From NCBI GenBank assembly GCA_017555565.1, contig JAFZGF010000026.1, forward strand, positions 1-41,633: a stretch of DNA of 41,633 nucleotides, given 5' to 3'. The number at the start of each line of letters is the position of its first letter. The first letter of the stretch is position 1. This document shows positions 7,039 through 16,721 of the stretch, in pieces. A program made the position numbers and the translations under genes. Under the pieces are notes generated by a model, which was given only the letters and a program-made list of their open reading frames with translations, had not been told where the DNA came from and did no database searches. This stretch comes from Oscillospiraceae bacterium. GTDB lineage: Bacteria; Bacillota; Clostridia; Oscillospirales; Ruminococcaceae.

Positions 7039-8936
7039 TGTTTATTTTTGCCTATCTGTTTATTTCTTTTCTGAATTTCTCTCCAGTCAGCGGCAGGTTT
7101 CTTTTTGCGCATAGGAGTCTGGCCTTTGGCTGCCATCTCTGTTTTTGCTCTTGGAGTTGTGCCAAGCAGGACTGGGATAAGATCTTCGCGGTGGATCTTT
7201 TTCAGTGCATCTATAACCTTCTGTCTGTTTTTTGGGTTGTAATACTGCAGAAGTGCGCGCTGAAGGGCCTTTTCTTCCCTGTCTTTTGCTACATAAACCG
7301 GTTTAAGAGTATATGGGTCCAGACCTGTGTAGTACATAGATGTGGAGATTGTACCCGGTGTTGGGTAGAAGTCCTGCACCTGTTCCGGTCTGATATGGTT
7401 TTTGGCAAGGTAAACTGCCAGGTCAACCGCATCCTTGATAGTGCTGCCAGGGTGGCTGGACATAAGGTAAGGAACAAGATACTGTTCTTTGCCAACTTTT
7501 TTAGTCACCTGGTAGAACTTTTTGGAGAATCTGTCATAAACACCGATAGGTGGTTTGCCCATATGTTTAAGAGTGTTGTTTGCCAGATGTTCTGGGGCAA
7601 CTTTAAGCTGACCGCTTACATGGTGCTGAACAAGTTCTGTGATGAATTCGTCATTTTTTTCCTGCATCATATAGTCAAAACGCAGGCCGGAACGAACAAA
7701 TACTTTTTTGACACCCTCAACATTTCTTACTTTTCTCAGCAGTTCAAGATAGTCACTGTGGTCAACAAGAAGATTTGGGCAAGGTGTAGGAGCAAGACAT
7801 TTTCTGTCTGTACACATACCTTCTGTAACCTGTTTGCGGCAGGATGGGAAACGGAAATCAGCTGTAGGGCCGCCAACGTCGTGAATATAGCCTTTGAAAT
7901 TAGGTGATTTGGAAATCATTTCAGCTTCGGCCACAACACTTTCGTGGCTGCGGCTGGTTACAAAACGGCCCTGGTGCATTGTAATAGCACAGAAGTTACA
8001 GCCACCGAAGCAGCCACGGTTATGTATAATAGAGAATTCAACTTCTCTGATAGATGGAACACCGCCCAGTTTTTCATAGCTTGGGTGTGGCAGGCGTGTA
8101 AATGGCAGAGAGAACAGTTTGTCCAGTTCTTTTCTGTACAGTGGTTTTGCCGGTGGATTCTGAACCATATACATTGTGTCAGTCTGTTTCTGCACAATTG
8201 TTTTGCCTTTGATATGATCCTGGTTTTCCATCTGCAGACGGGTTGCTTTAGAATATGCAATTTTGTCTGATTTTACTCTGTTGAAGCCTGCACATTCCAC
8301 ATATCCGTCAGGCAGGTTGTCCTGTGTGGTCATATAGCAGGTGCCAGGAATGTCAGTCATACTGCTGATTGGCTCACCCTTTGCAAGGCGGGTTACGATT
8401 TCGTAGGTCTGTCTTTCTGACATACCATAGGAAAGAATATCTGCGCCAGTATCCACAAGAATTGATGGCATAACTTCATCATTCCAGTAGTCATAGTGAG
8501 CAAAGCGGCGCAGAGAACCTTCTATACCACCGATAACAACCGGCAAATCTGGATAAGCCTGCTTTGCAAGGCGGCTGTAAACCGTAAGAGCACGGTCTGG
8601 GCGCAGACCTCCTTTACCGCCTGGGGAATAATCGTCGGTATCGCGGCGGCGTTTCGCAACAGTATAGTGTGTAACCATACTGTCAACGTTACCACTGCCG
8701 ATAAGAAAACCATATTTAGGCTTGCCAAATTCCTTGAAACTTTCACAGCTTGAGAAGTCTGGCTGTGCGAGAATACATACTTTAAAGCCCAGTGCTTCCA
8801 CCAGTCTGGCAATTACTGCTGTACCAAATGATGGGTGGTCAACATAGGCGTCGCCACCTACAACTACAAAATCCGGCTGGTCTATGCCTTTTTCCAGCAT
8901 TTCCTGTCTTGATATAGGTAAAAATTCTGTAAACAT
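7035..8936 (-). CDS. ygiQ: YgiQ family radical SAM protein
   Basis: A 633-residue radical SAM protein of the YgiQ/UPF0313 family. The N-terminal part, FLPISRQEMLEKGIDQPDFVVVGGDAYVDHPSFG, is a family signature. The iron-sulfur motif RGCFGGCNFCAIT (CxxxCxxC) is near residue 310. Later family segments include KVAPEHL and LVPYLMSSHPGS. The end is lysine-rich. The E. coli protein is longer, about 740 residues; shorter C-termini are usual in Firmicutes. The substrate of the family is unknown. AAAGGA precedes the ATG. It lies 65 bases downstream of ftsK on the same strand, with a weak hairpin between, and is coupled to the lipoprotein gene. Confidence 0.93.
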   Translation of the reverse strand: MFTEFLPISRQEMLEKGIDQPDFVVVGGDAYVDHPSFGTAVIARLVEALGFKVCILAQPDFSSCESFKEFGKPKYGFLIGSGNVDSMVTHYTVAKRRRDTDDYSPGGKGGLRPDRALTVYSRLAKQAYPDLPVVIGGIEGSLRRFAHYDYWNDEVMPSILVDTGADILSYGMSERQTYEIVTRLAKGEPISSMTDIPGTCYMTTQDNLPDGYVECAGFNRVKSDKIAYSKATRLQMENQDHIKGKTIVQKQTDTMYMVQNPPAKPLYRKELDKLFSLPFTRLPHPSYEKLGGVPSIREVEFSIIHNRGCFGGCNFCAITMHQGRFVTSRSHESVVAEAEMISKSPNFKGYIHDVGGPTADFRFPSCRKQVTEGMCTDRKCLAPTPCPNLLVDHSDYLELLRKVRNVEGVKKVFVRSGLRFDYMMQEKNDEFITELVQHHVSGQLKVAPEHLANNTLKHMGKPPIGVYDRFSKKFYQVTKKVGKEQYLVPYLMSSHPGSTIKDAVDLAVYLAKNHIRPEQVQDFYPTPGTISTSMYYTGLDPYTLKPVYVAKDREEKALQRALLQYYNPKNRQKVIDALKKIHREDLIPVLLGTTPRAKTEMAAKGQTPMRKKKPAADWREIQKRNKQIGKNKQ

Positions 8937-8965
8937 CAGATTATCCTTTCGTTTTTATATAAAGC

Positions 8966-8987
8966 GGGGCGTCCGGGAGACCACCCC
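8966..8987 (-). terminator. Possible weak terminator between ftsK and ygiQ
   Basis: On the minus strand GGGGTG can pair with CGCCCC, with further wobble pairs inside. Only a broken T-run, CTTTATAT, follows, so this is at best a partial terminator or a processing site. Confidence 0.3.
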
Positions 8988-9001
8988 ATACTGAAAGTTT
9001 G

Positions 9002-11587
9002 TTATTCGCTCTGGCCAAGAGTCATTTCAAGCCATTGGTTTTTGGTGATAAGCACCTGGCGAGGCTTACTGCCTTCATATGGGCCGATGATGCCCATAGT
9101 TTCCATTTCGTCCATTATACGGGCAGCACGGGCATAACCCAGCTTCAGCCTGCGCTGAAGCAGAGATGTGGAAGCCTGTCCTGCCTCTACTACAACTTCA
9201 ATGGCTTTTGGCAACATTTCGTCACCTGCTTCGGCAGATTTTTCACCGCCCTGGGCAGAGGACTTGTCCTTTGTGGCCAGCTTTTCCATGTTTTCAATCA
9301 TTTCCTGATTGTATTCTGCAACGAAGTCTCGCTTGATAAATTCGATTACAGAAGATATTTCTTCATCTTTAACATAAGTGCCCTGAACACGGATAGGCTT
9401 GCTGGCGCCAAGAGGCAGGAACAGCATATCACCCATGCCCAGCAGTTTTTCAGCACCGCCACCATCAAGGATAGTGCGGCTGTCTACCTGGGAAGAAACC
9501 GCAAAGGCGATTCTGGCAGGGATATTGGCCTTGATAAGACCGGTGATAACATCAACTGACGGGCGCTGTGTGGCAACTATCAGATGAATACCTGCTGCTC
9601 TGGCTTTCTGGGCCAGACGACAGATATAGTCTTCAACCTCTTTGCCAGCTACCATCATAAGGTCAGCCAGCTCGTCGATAATAACTGCTATGTATGGCAT
9701 TTTTTCAAGTGCCAGTTCCGGCTGTGAAGCAGCCAGTTTGTTGAAAGATTTAATATCCCTTACAGAGTTTTCTGCAAAGAGACGATAGCGTTTTTCCATT
9801 TCTGCAACTGCACCACCAAGGGCACCTGCAGCTTTTTTAGGTTCGGTAACAACCGGCATCATAAGATGTGGGATACCGTTGTATTCAGCCAATTCAACCA
9901 CTTTAGGGTCGATAAGAATAAGTTTTACATCTTCCGGACTGGATTTGTACAGGAAAGATGTGATGATGGCATTTACACATACTGACTTACCGCTGCCGGT
10001 TGAACCTGCAATAAGCAGATGTGGCATACGGGTAAGGTCTGTAGTAACCACATTGCCTGCAATGTCCATACCAAGAGCAATTGTCAGAGGACTGTTTGAT
10101 GAACGGAACTGCTGGCTTTCAAAAATTGTTCTGATACTTACAGAACTGCCTTTTTTGTTTGGCACTTCGATACCCACGGCAGCTTTGTTTGGAATAGGTG
10201 CTTCGATGCGCACGCCGCTGGCCGCAAGGTTAAGGGCTATATCGTCGGCCAGGTTTGTGATTTTGCTGATTTTTACACCTGCGAGAGGCTGCAGTTCATA
10301 ACGGGTAACTGCCGGACCACGGCTGATGTCGATAATTCTTGTCTGTACACCAAAGCTTTCCAGGGTGTCCACCAGTTTTTTTGCGTTGGATTTAAGTTCA
10401 CTTTCCACATCGCCCCGGGAAGCCCGGTTACCTTTCTGGAACAGGTCAATAGGCGGATGTTTATAAATATATGCCTTGTCTTCAGGTGCCAGTTCCGGAG
10501 CTATTTCACTCACCGGAACGATGGCATCTTTTTCCCGTTGGGTAAGACTGTTCTTGCTTTTTTCAATTTCTGACAAAGTTTTGCCTGTCAGTTCTTTTTT
10601 GTTTTCTTCTGAATCATCGTGGGAAAGATTCAGTTTTTTCATTATCTCGTCAATTTTCTGCTGTTCGATGGATTTCTGTTCTTTTACATCATCGAATGTC
10701 TGTTCTACAGCAACCCGAACATCATCTTCTGAGAACTCTGAAATATCTTCAAAAACATCCCGTGCAGGAGCATCGTCGATTTCAAAATCAATCTGCTTCA
10801 TAGGGAATTTAGGACGTGTGGCTTCGAGAATCTGTTTTTCACGCTCTGCTTCAAGACGCAGTTGTTCAGCCTCCCGCCTTTTCTGTTCTTTAATCATCTG
10901 TTTTTCAGCTTTGGCTGCACGGCTGGCTTCCATCTGCTGGGCAAGGATTTCTTTTTCCTTTTCAGCCTTTTCTTTCATTTTCAGATAGATATCATAAGGT
11001 GTGGTATCTGTAAGGAACATAAAGAATGCTATTGTCAGCACAGTGATAATAATTCGTGCAGGTGCTGTGCCCATAGACTGACCCATAAACACACCAATTA
11101 CGCCCAGTATGCCGCCGCTGACATTTACTGTTTTTCCAAGGCGGTGAAGTTCCACAAGAATGCTGGCCAGACCTTTTCCGCTGACGCCTCCAACAAAGAA
11201 TATCTGCATAAAATTGGAAAGCAGAAGCACAAAGCCGGATGCCCAGAACATTTTAAGCTTGACTGGTTTGTCTGTTACAGTTAGTGCACCTATGTAAAGC
11301 AGGATAGGACCAATAAAGTAACTGGAAAAGCCGAATACACCAAACATAAAGTTTTCGCGCAGATACGCCCAGAACTTTTCGCCTTCCACAAAAGCCATTG
11401 CAGTCAGCAGCAGCCCCATTGCAAACATAACAATGCTCCAGGCGCGATTGATATCCGCCTGCTTTTTTGCCTGTTTTGAAGGTCTGCCGCGCTTTTTGCC
11501 TGCAGTTTTAGCTACAGGTTTTGCAGAAGACTTTTTATTTGTTGCAGTTTTGGTGGCAGTTTTCTTTGCTCCGGATTTGTTTGCCAT
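9002..11587 (-). CDS. ftsK: FtsK/SpoIIIE DNA translocase
   Basis: An 861-residue hexameric DNA pump that clears chromosome ends from the division septum; the SpoIIIE type also fills the forespore. A lysine-rich N-terminus (1-45) is followed by about four membrane helices (roughly 48-190) and a charged coiled linker rich in E, K and R (205-360). The motor domain has Walker [10 protein letters not shown] near residue 527, Walker [13 protein letters not shown] near 636 and [12 protein letters not shown]. The C-terminal gamma winged helix includes [29 protein letters not shown] precedes the ATG. It sits 15 bases downstream of uppP. FtsK and SpoIIIE types cannot be separated by sequence alone. Confidence 0.96.
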   Translation of the reverse strand: MANKSGAKKTATKTATNKKSSAKPVAKTAGKKRGRPSKQAKKQADINRAWSIVMFAMGLLLTAMAFVEGEKFWAYLRENFMFGVFGFSSYFIGPILLYIGALTVTDKPVKLKMFWASGFVLLLSNFMQIFFVGGVSGKGLASILVELHRLGKTVNVSGGILGVIGVFMGQSMGTAPARIIITVLTIAFFMFLTDTTPYDIYLKMKEKAEKEKEILAQQMEASRAAKAEKQMIKEQKRREAEQLRLEAEREKQILEATRPKFPMKQIDFEIDDAPARDVFEDISEFSEDDVRVAVEQTFDDVKEQKSIEQQKIDEIMKKLNLSHDDSEENKKELTGKTLSEIEKSKNSLTQREKDAIVPVSEIAPELAPEDKAYIYKHPPIDLFQKGNRASRGDVESELKSNAKKLVDTLESFGVQTRIIDISRGPAVTRYELQPLAGVKISKITNLADDIALNLAASGVRIEAPIPNKAAVGIEVPNKKGSSVSIRTIFESQQFRSSNSPLTIALGMDIAGNVVTTDLTRMPHLLIAGSTGSGKSVCVNAIITSFLYKSSPEDVKLILIDPKVVELAEYNGIPHLMMPVVTEPKKAAGALGGAVAEMEKRYRLFAENSVRDIKSFNKLAASQPELALEKMPYIAVIIDELADLMMVAGKEVEDYICRLAQKARAAGIHLIVATQRPSVDVITGLIKANIPARIAFAVSSQVDSRTILDGGGAEKLLGMGDMLFLPLGASKPIRVQGTYVKDEEISSVIEFIKRDFVAEYNQEMIENMEKLATKDKSSAQGGEKSAEAGDEMLPKAIEVVVEAGQASTSLLQRRLKLGYARAARIMDEMETMGIIGPYEGSKPRQVLITKNQWLEMTLGQSE

Positions 11588-11602
11588 AATATCTCCTTGA
11601 AA

Positions 11603-12463
11603 TTAAATCACAAAAGTGAAACCTAAAAATTTTTCGGCAAGGCCGATAAGAAATACAGATATACCAAGTATAAATGTATAGTATGAAAAAATGATGAACT
11701 TGTCATTGATAACAAGATATTTTATAAGTTTGATGGCCACAAAGCCTACAATTGCGCTGGATACAAGGCCTGCAATTATAACCGGCCAGGAATAAACCAT
11801 ACCTGCCGCCACAATTTCTGGGATATCCAATACACAGGCCCCCAGAATTGCCGGAATGGAAAGGATGAAGGAATATGTAACCATATATTCCTTGCTATAG
11901 CCCAGCAAAAGACCGGTGGAAATTGTAGAACCCGAACGGGACACGCCAGGGAGTATTGCCAGCCCCTGGAAAAAACCTATTATAAGGGCATCTTTCACAG
12001 TCATAGCTTTGGCTGTTTTTCTGCCTTTGACACATTTTGCAGCTGTAAACAACATCACAGCTGTAAACAGAAAACAAAGACCTTCTACAATAATATCCTT
12101 GTCTTCTGCAAAAGATGTAATAAAATCTTTCACCAGTACAAAGCCGAACAGCGGCAGAGTTGTGATAACAAGCATATATATCATTTTGCGCAATTCGTTT
12201 GGCTGTCGGCCGAAAAGTCTGCCGTGGAACAGATCATAAAGCATTGAAAATGCTTCCTGGATAAGTTCCCATATTGTCTGTCTGTATGTAATAAAAACGG
12301 CAACGAGTGTGCCAAGATGAAGCATAAGAGTAAAAATCAAGGCGCTTTCACCATAATTGCCTGTAAAATGCTGATAAATGGACAGATGTCCGTCACTTGA
12401 AATAGGTAAAAACTCTGTAAGCCCCTGAATAATTCCCTGCATTACTGCATCGAATACTGTCAT
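11603..12463 (-). CDS. uppP: Undecaprenyl-diphosphatase
   Basis: A 286-residue integral membrane enzyme that removes a phosphate from undecaprenyl pyrophosphate to recycle the carrier lipid for wall synthesis; it gives background bacitracin tolerance. Both family motifs are present: QGLTEFLPISSDGHL near the start, with the conserved glutamates, and PGVSRSGSTIS near residue 177. Seven to eight membrane helices are expected. Position 12463 is preceded by GGAGGAATT. It lies 15 bases upstream of ftsK, and tepA is upstream on the same strand. The three probably form an operon, though a hairpin between tepA and uppP points the other way. Confidence 0.96.
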   Translation of the reverse strand: MTVFDAVMQGIIQGLTEFLPISSDGHLSIYQHFTGNYGESALIFTLMLHLGTLVAVFITYRQTIWELIQEAFSMLYDLFHGRLFGRQPNELRKMIYMLVITTLPLFGFVLVKDFITSFAEDKDIIVEGLCFLFTAVMLFTAAKCVKGRKTAKAMTVKDALIIGFFQGLAILPGVSRSGSTISTGLLLGYSKEYMVTYSFILSIPAILGACVLDIPEIVAAGMVYSWPVIIAGLVSSAIVGFVAIKLIKYLVINDKFIIFSYYTFILGISVFLIGLAEKFLGFTFVI

Positions 12464-12480
12464 AATTCCTCCGTATATGT

Positions 12481-12510
12481 AAGCCCCGGTTTTAACCGGA
12501 GTTTTATTTT
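12481..12510 (+). terminator. Terminator-like hairpin in the antisense orientation
   Basis: CCGGTT-TT-AACCGG extended by AAGC/GTTTT, followed by TTTTATTTTT on the plus strand. The one wobble pair is G-U only in the plus-strand RNA, and no T-run exists on the minus strand. Both flanking genes are on the minus strand, so it would stop antisense transcription rather than tepA mRNA. Confidence 0.55.
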
Positions 12511-12555
12511 TGCATTACATTATATTATAACATATAATTTTATTTTTTTAAACTG

Positions 12556-13221
12556 TTATTTGTCCTTTTCAATAGCACTGTAAAGAAATTCCAGCGCATC
12601 AGAAAGATAGCCAATCTGGTCAATCAGACCTTCTTCCACTGCCTGGTTTCCGTTGAGCACAGTGCCCACATCCATTACAAGCTGACCCGTATTCAGCATC
12701 AGCTGTGTAAATTTCTCTTTTGATATATTGCTGTTGGAAGTTACAAAACCTGTTATCCTGTCCTGGATTGCCTCAAGATAATCCATAGTCTGTGTAACTC
12801 CCAGCACTGTACCGCTGTGTCGCACGGGGTGTATAGTCATTGTGGCAGTGGGAACGATAAACGAGCGGTCAGCAGAAACCGCCAAAGGTATGCCTATGGA
12901 ATGGCCACCACCCAGCACCAGGCTGGCCGTAGGCTTTGTCATACCGCATATCAGTTCTGAAAGTGCAAGCCCTGCCTCTACATCGCCGCCTACTGTATTC
13001 AGTATTATAAGCAAGCCCTTAATTTCAGGGTCTTCCTGCACCCGTATCAATTGCGGGATAACGTGCTCATATTTTGTGGTCTTCATAGAACCACCGGCTT
13101 CTGAATGGCCTTCCACCTGCCCTATTATAGTCAGACAATGTATGGGGTATTTGCCTTTTGTCTTCTCTACTGTTCCGTCTTTTTCTATATTGTCCTGATC
13201 ATTATTGTACTCTTTGCCCAT
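12556..13221 (-). CDS. tepA: ClpP-family serine protease TepA
   Basis: A 221-residue ClpP-fold protease of the TepA/YmfB type, named in Bacillus for helping protein export; it is cytoplasmic and ATPase-independent as far as known. The crotonase-like core shows LLIILNTVGGDVEAGLAL, the nucleophile region LGGGHSIGIPLA (Ser at about 108) and the His region TMTIHPVRHSG (His at about 131). A likely Asp lies further on. The first 25 residues are charged and variable. AGGAGGT precedes the ATG. Its position upstream of ftsK (with uppP between) fits the conserved tepA-ftsK neighbourhood of Firmicutes. It is divergent from rex. Confidence 0.9.
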   Translation of the reverse strand: MGKEYNNDQDNIEKDGTVEKTKGKYPIHCLTIIGQVEGHSEAGGSMKTTKYEHVIPQLIRVQEDPEIKGLLIILNTVGGDVEAGLALSELICGMTKPTASLVLGGGHSIGIPLAVSADRSFIVPTATMTIHPVRHSGTVLGVTQTMDYLEAIQDRITGFVTSNSNISKEKFTQLMLNTGQLVMDVGTVLNGNQAVEEGLIDQIGYLSDALEFLYSAIEKDK

Positions 13222-13255
13222 AAAATACCTCCTTTTTATAGAGTATGGTACAAAT

Positions 13256-13318
13256 TTGTGAAAATATTATCAAAATAGTTTGTTTATTATTTGACAAACT
13301 CCAACTTTGTAGTATAAT
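13256..13318 (+). promoter_or_regulatory. rex promoter with candidate Rex operator
   Basis: The promoter is TTGACA (13291-13296), 16 bases, TATAAT (13313-13318). Upstream, 13256-13273 reads TTGTGAA-AATA-TTATCAA. The Rex operator of Clostridia is TTGTTAA-N4-TTAACAA, so each half-site has one mismatch. This suggests autoregulation by the NADH/NAD ratio. The site also lies in the promoter area of the divergent tepA gene. Confidence 0.65.
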
Positions 13319-13355
13319 TTATGTATTAAAATTTTTATTGAAAGGCGGTATTAGT

Positions 13356-14000
13356 ATGTCACATATGAAAGCATCTTTACCGGTAATCCGCCGTTTACCA
13401 AGATATTACAGATACATAACTGAACTGAAAAACAACGGCACAGTAAGAATTTCTTCCAGCCAGCTGGCTCATATTATGGGCTCTACTCCTAGCCAGGTGC
13501 GCCAGGACTTCAACTGCTTTGGCGGTTTTGGTCAGCAGGGCGTTGGCTATTCTGTAGATTTGCTGCATGAAGAAATCGAAAAACTGCTGTTCCCTGAAGG
13601 CAAACAGCGCGCTATTCTTCTTGGTGCAGGCACAATGGGTATCACAGTTGCTGACTTTGTTATAAAAGAAAACACTGGTGTGGAACTTGTGGCTGTATTT
13701 GACAATGACAAAGCCCTTATCGGCAACAAACTCTTCGGCCTTGAAATTCTGTCTATGGACAATTTCGTCGAATTCTGTCAGCAGGAACACGTGGATATCA
13801 TTATCGCATGCACTACAAAAGATGTTGCTGAACAGCTGGCGCCAAAAATTATTGAGACCGGCGTTAAAGGCATCTGGAACTATTCACACTTTGACTTTAC
13901 TGTTTATGACGAAACAATGATAGTTGAGAATGTTCACCTGCGTGACAGCCTTATGGCCCTCTCTTACAGAGTTTCTCACAAAAACAAACCACAGGAATAA
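13356..14000 (+). CDS. rex: Redox-sensing transcriptional repressor Rex
   Basis: A 214-residue homodimeric repressor that senses the NADH/NAD+ ratio and controls fermentation and anaerobic energy genes. The N-terminal winged helix (about 1-80) includes PVIRRLPRYYRYI, SSQLAHIMGSTPSQVRQDFNCFGGFGQQGVGY. The Rossmann domain begins at AILLGAGTMG (about 90-99), and VELVAVFDND gives the acidic residue that binds the adenosine ribose. A C-terminal helix, MIVENVHLRDSLMALSYRV, swaps between subunits. ATG 13356 follows AAAGGCGG; the frame is open upstream, but that part covers the promoter. Thymidine kinase follows three bases later. Confidence 0.96.
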   Translation: MSHMKASLPVIRRLPRYYRYITELKNNGTVRISSSQLAHIMGSTPSQVRQDFNCFGGFGQQGVGYSVDLLHEEIEKLLFPEGKQRAILLGAGTMGITVADFVIKENTGVELVAVFDNDKALIGNKLFGLEILSMDNFVEFCQQEHVDIIIACTTKDVAEQLAPKIIETGVKGIWNYSHFDFTVYDETMIVENVHLRDSLMALSYRVSHKNKPQE

Positions 14001-14003
14001 ATT

Positions 14004-14588
14004 ATGGCCAAGCTATATTTCAAATACGGTGCTATGAACAGCGGCAAGTCAACTATGCTGTTGCAGGCCGCCCATAACTATGAAGAACGCGGAATGCGTA
14101 CCATTATACTTAAGCCGACCATCGACACCAAAGGTGCTGACACTGTTGTCAGCAGGCTGGGTGTGTCCAGAAAAGTAAATTATCTGGTTAAAGCTGATGA
14201 CTGCTTAAGCAATATTGTAAAAAATGATATTGCGGCAAATGGTCCGCTGAACTGCATTTTTGTGGACGAATGTCAGTTTCTTGCCACAAGCCAGGCTGAC
14301 CAGCTGTTCTGGATAGCTGTAGAAATGGATATTCCTGTAATATGTTATGGATTGCGTACAGACTTTCTGACAAACGGCTTTGCCGCCAGCAGCAGACTGC
14401 TGGAACTGGCCCACAGTATAGAAGAATTGAAAACTATATGCCGATGTGGCAAAAAAGCTATGTTCAATGCCAGAAAGATAAACGGCAGATTCGTCTTCGA
14501 AGGCGAGCAGGTTGCCATAGACAACGAAAACAATGTGGAATATGAATCGCTGTGTCCTGTGTGCTATCTGAAAGAAAAAAACAAATAA
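14004..14588 (+). CDS. tdk: Thymidine kinase
   Basis: A 194-residue type II thymidine kinase that makes dTMP from salvaged thymidine. It shows a P-loop YGAMNSGKSTM (about 8-18), KPTID, the FVDECQFL Walker B region with catalytic Glu, and YGLRTDF with the lasso segment. The structural zinc site is formed by ICRCG and CPVC pairs near the C-terminus. Length is typical. It begins three bases after rex, so it is cotranscribed and translationally coupled; this pairing with a redox repressor has no obvious functional logic. A strong terminator follows. Confidence 0.96.
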   Translation: MAKLYFKYGAMNSGKSTMLLQAAHNYEERGMRTIILKPTIDTKGADTVVSRLGVSRKVNYLVKADDCLSNIVKNDIAANGPLNCIFVDECQFLATSQADQLFWIAVEMDIPVICYGLRTDFLTNGFAASSRLLELAHSIEELKTICRCGKKAMFNARKINGRFVFEGEQVAIDNENNVEYESLCPVCYLKEKNK

Positions 14589-14592
14589 TATA

Positions 14593-14625
14593 TACCGCTG
14601 TTGTAAAATCAACGGCGGTATTTTT
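14593..14625 (+). terminator. Terminator of the rex-tdk operon
   Basis: TACCGCTGTTG pairs with CAACGGCGGTA (one T-G wobble), loop TAAAAT, followed by TTTTTC. Confidence 0.92.
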
Positions 14626-14734
14626 CATTTAATAAATTAATTACAGTATATTAACAAACTATCCACAATTTTTTCTCTTTTATAACATAAATATTTAGTA
14701 AGCTATAATTAGAAAACTGACAAAGGTGGTTTAT

Positions 14735-15202
14735 ATGCTGGACTTTGTAGATATTACAAAAGACAACGTACATCTGCACTGCAGATTTGACAAGGATTTT
14801 GAAAATGAACTGGATAAATTCCAGAATAAAATTTATCCGGATAATAGTGATTTTTTCACAGTACTGATCAGTAACGGATTGTTGCGATGGAGCTATCTGT
14901 TCTATGGCGGCAAGCTGATAGGTGCTATATGGCTGGAAAAAGAGCACTCCTGCCTGCCGGTGGCAACTTTGGGAATATTTATCGCAGATAAAAATTATCG
15001 TTGCAAAGGCATAGGTGAAAGAGCGATAAAAGAATATATAGCAAGAAACAAAAAAGACCTTAAGCTGAAAGAAGTTAACCTGCAGGTCAGAAAAGAAAAT
15101 ATCAGGGCAATAAAATGCTATGAAAAATGTGGATTTGCTGCCGAAAAAGAGTATGAGTTATCTAACGGACAACGAGTAATTGACATGAGCAAGTCAGTAT
15201 AA
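14735..15202 (+). CDS. GNAT family acetyltransferase
   Basis: A 155-residue GNAT-fold N-acetyltransferase using acetyl-CoA. The acetyl-CoA-binding motif A is seen as LGIFIADKNYRCKGIGERAIKEYI, with the R/KxxGxG loop as CKGIGE. The later segment VNLQVRKENIRAIKCYEKCGF is the usual motif B with the tyrosine. The N-terminal region (1-60) is less typical. The ATG at 14735 follows AAAGGTGG; a GTG nine bases upstream is inside the ribosome binding site. It stands alone between two terminators. The substrate is unknown. Confidence 0.87.
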   Translation: MLDFVDITKDNVHLHCRFDKDFENELDKFQNKIYPDNSDFFTVLISNGLLRWSYLFYGGKLIGAIWLEKEHSCLPVATLGIFIADKNYRCKGIGERAIKEYIARNKKDLKLKEVNLQVRKENIRAIKCYEKCGFAAEKEYELSNGQRVIDMSKSV

Positions 15203-15226
15203 CTCCTTATAGTATAGAAAAAGAAA

Positions 15227-15249
15227 AGATGCACCTTGTAGGTGCATCT
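15227..15249. terminator. Bidirectional terminator between GNAT gene and cysS
   Basis: AGATGCACC/GGTGCATCT with a five-base loop. Ts follow on both strands (CTTCTTTT on plus, TTTCTTTTTC on minus), so it can serve both convergent genes. Confidence 0.88.
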
Positions 15250-15269
15250 CTTCTTTTATAGTAATTCAA

Positions 15270-16661
15270 TTATTTGGCAATAATCTGTGGGCCCTGTGGT
15301 GTATCTTTTACGATGTAACCAAGTTCTGCCAGCTCGTCACGGATCTGGTCAGCTCTTGCCCAGTTTTTAGCTTTTCTAACTTCTGTTCTTTCAGCTACCA
15401 GGTCTTTAACTCTCTGTGGAATTTCGTCTGTTTTTCTGTTGTAAAGCAGCCCCAGAACGCCAGCCAGTTCGTCAAAGATTTCTGCTGTGTAAACGATAGC
15501 TTCTTTGGACTGCAGTGTACCTGTTGTGTTGATAGCTGTAACAAGTTCAAACAGTTTGGACAGAGCGTCAGCTGTGTTCAGGTCATCGTCCATAACTTCG
15601 ATAAATTCAGCTTTCAGTTTGTCAGCAACAGCTTTCAGTGTTTCTTCTGTACCTGTGGAAGCACCTGCCAGGAAGTCCAGCTGTTCTCTTGCTGTGTAAA
15701 GACGTTCCAGAGAAGATTTTGCCTGTTCCATAACTTCACGTGTGAAGTTCAGTGGTGAACGGTAGTGTGCTGTCAGCAGGAAGTAACGGATTGGTTCATA
15801 GCCGAACTGGTCAGAAATATCTCTTACTGTAAAGAAGTTGTTGAGAGATTTTGACATTTTCTGGTTGTCAACGTTAATATAGCCGTTGTGCATCCAGTAA
15901 CGTGCAAATTCTTTGTCAGAAGCACATTCACTCTGTGCGATTTCGTTTTCATGGTGTGGGAAGATAAGGTCCTGACCACCGCAGTGCAGGTCGATAGTTT
16001 CGCCAAGGTGTTTGCGGCTCATTGCTGAACATTCGATATGCCAGCCTGGACGGCCTTCGGAGAAGTGGCTGTGCCAGTGTGGTTCGCCTGGTTTTGCAGC
16101 TTTCCACAGCGCAAAGTCAGCAGCTGCTTCTTTGATTTCGCCCACTTCAATTCTTGCGCCAGCTTCCAGTTCTTCCAGTGGCTGATGGCTGAGTTTACCA
16201 TAGTCTTTGAAGGAGTGAACGCGGAAGTAAACGTCGCCGTTGTCAACTCTGTATGCGTGTTCTTTGTCGATAAGTGTCTGCACGATATCAATGATTTCTG
16301 GAATATGGTCAGAAACTCTTGGGCGTGCGTCTGCAAGACGAACATTCAGCCCCTGAAGATCGTGGTAGTATTCGTTTTCGTACTTTCTTGCAACTTCTTC
16401 AAAAGTGATGCCTTCTTCAATAGAACGTTTGATGATTTTGTCGTCAACGTCTGTGATGTTGGAAACATATTTTACATTGTTGCCTTTGTATTCAAGGTAA
16501 CGGCGCAGTGTATCAAAAACTACTGCTGGACGGGCATTACCGATGTGAATATAGTTGTAAACTGTAGGGCCGCAAACATAGATTTTGTATTCGCCTTCAA
16601 CCAGCGGAATAAATTCTTCTTTTTTGCGTGTAAGTGTGTTGAAAACATTCATATGTTTCAT
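15270..16661 (-). CDS. cysS: Cysteinyl-tRNA synthetase
   Basis: A 463-residue class I aminoacyl-tRNA synthetase that charges tRNA-Cys. The zinc ligand Cys lies in KIYVCGPTVYN (about residue 30), and the HIGH motif is present as IHIGNARP (about 38-45). GWHIECSAMS and HCGGQDLIFPHHENE carry the remaining zinc ligands. The KMSKS motif is near residue 268 in NQKMSKSLNN. The C-terminal anticodon-binding domain has RxxARxWARADQIRDEL-type sequence. The first ATG is used, with AAAGGA upstream. It is controlled by a cysteine T-box in a 315-base leader. Length is standard. Confidence 0.97.
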   Translation of the reverse strand: MKHMNVFNTLTRKKEEFIPLVEGEYKIYVCGPTVYNYIHIGNARPAVVFDTLRRYLEYKGNNVKYVSNITDVDDKIIKRSIEEGITFEEVARKYENEYYHDLQGLNVRLADARPRVSDHIPEIIDIVQTLIDKEHAYRVDNGDVYFRVHSFKDYGKLSHQPLEELEAGARIEVGEIKEAAADFALWKAAKPGEPHWHSHFSEGRPGWHIECSAMSRKHLGETIDLHCGGQDLIFPHHENEIAQSECASDKEFARYWMHNGYINVDNQKMSKSLNNFFTVRDISDQFGYEPIRYFLLTAHYRSPLNFTREVMEQAKSSLERLYTAREQLDFLAGASTGTEETLKAVADKLKAEFIEVMDDDLNTADALSKLFELVTAINTTGTLQSKEAIVYTAEIFDELAGVLGLLYNRKTDEIPQRVKDLVAERTEVRKAKNWARADQIRDELAELGYIVKDTPQGPQIIAK

Positions 16662-16721
16662 AAAAAATGTCCTTTCCGGCTTAAAAGCCTGTCAAAATTT
16701 TAAACCAAAGACCGAAATATA

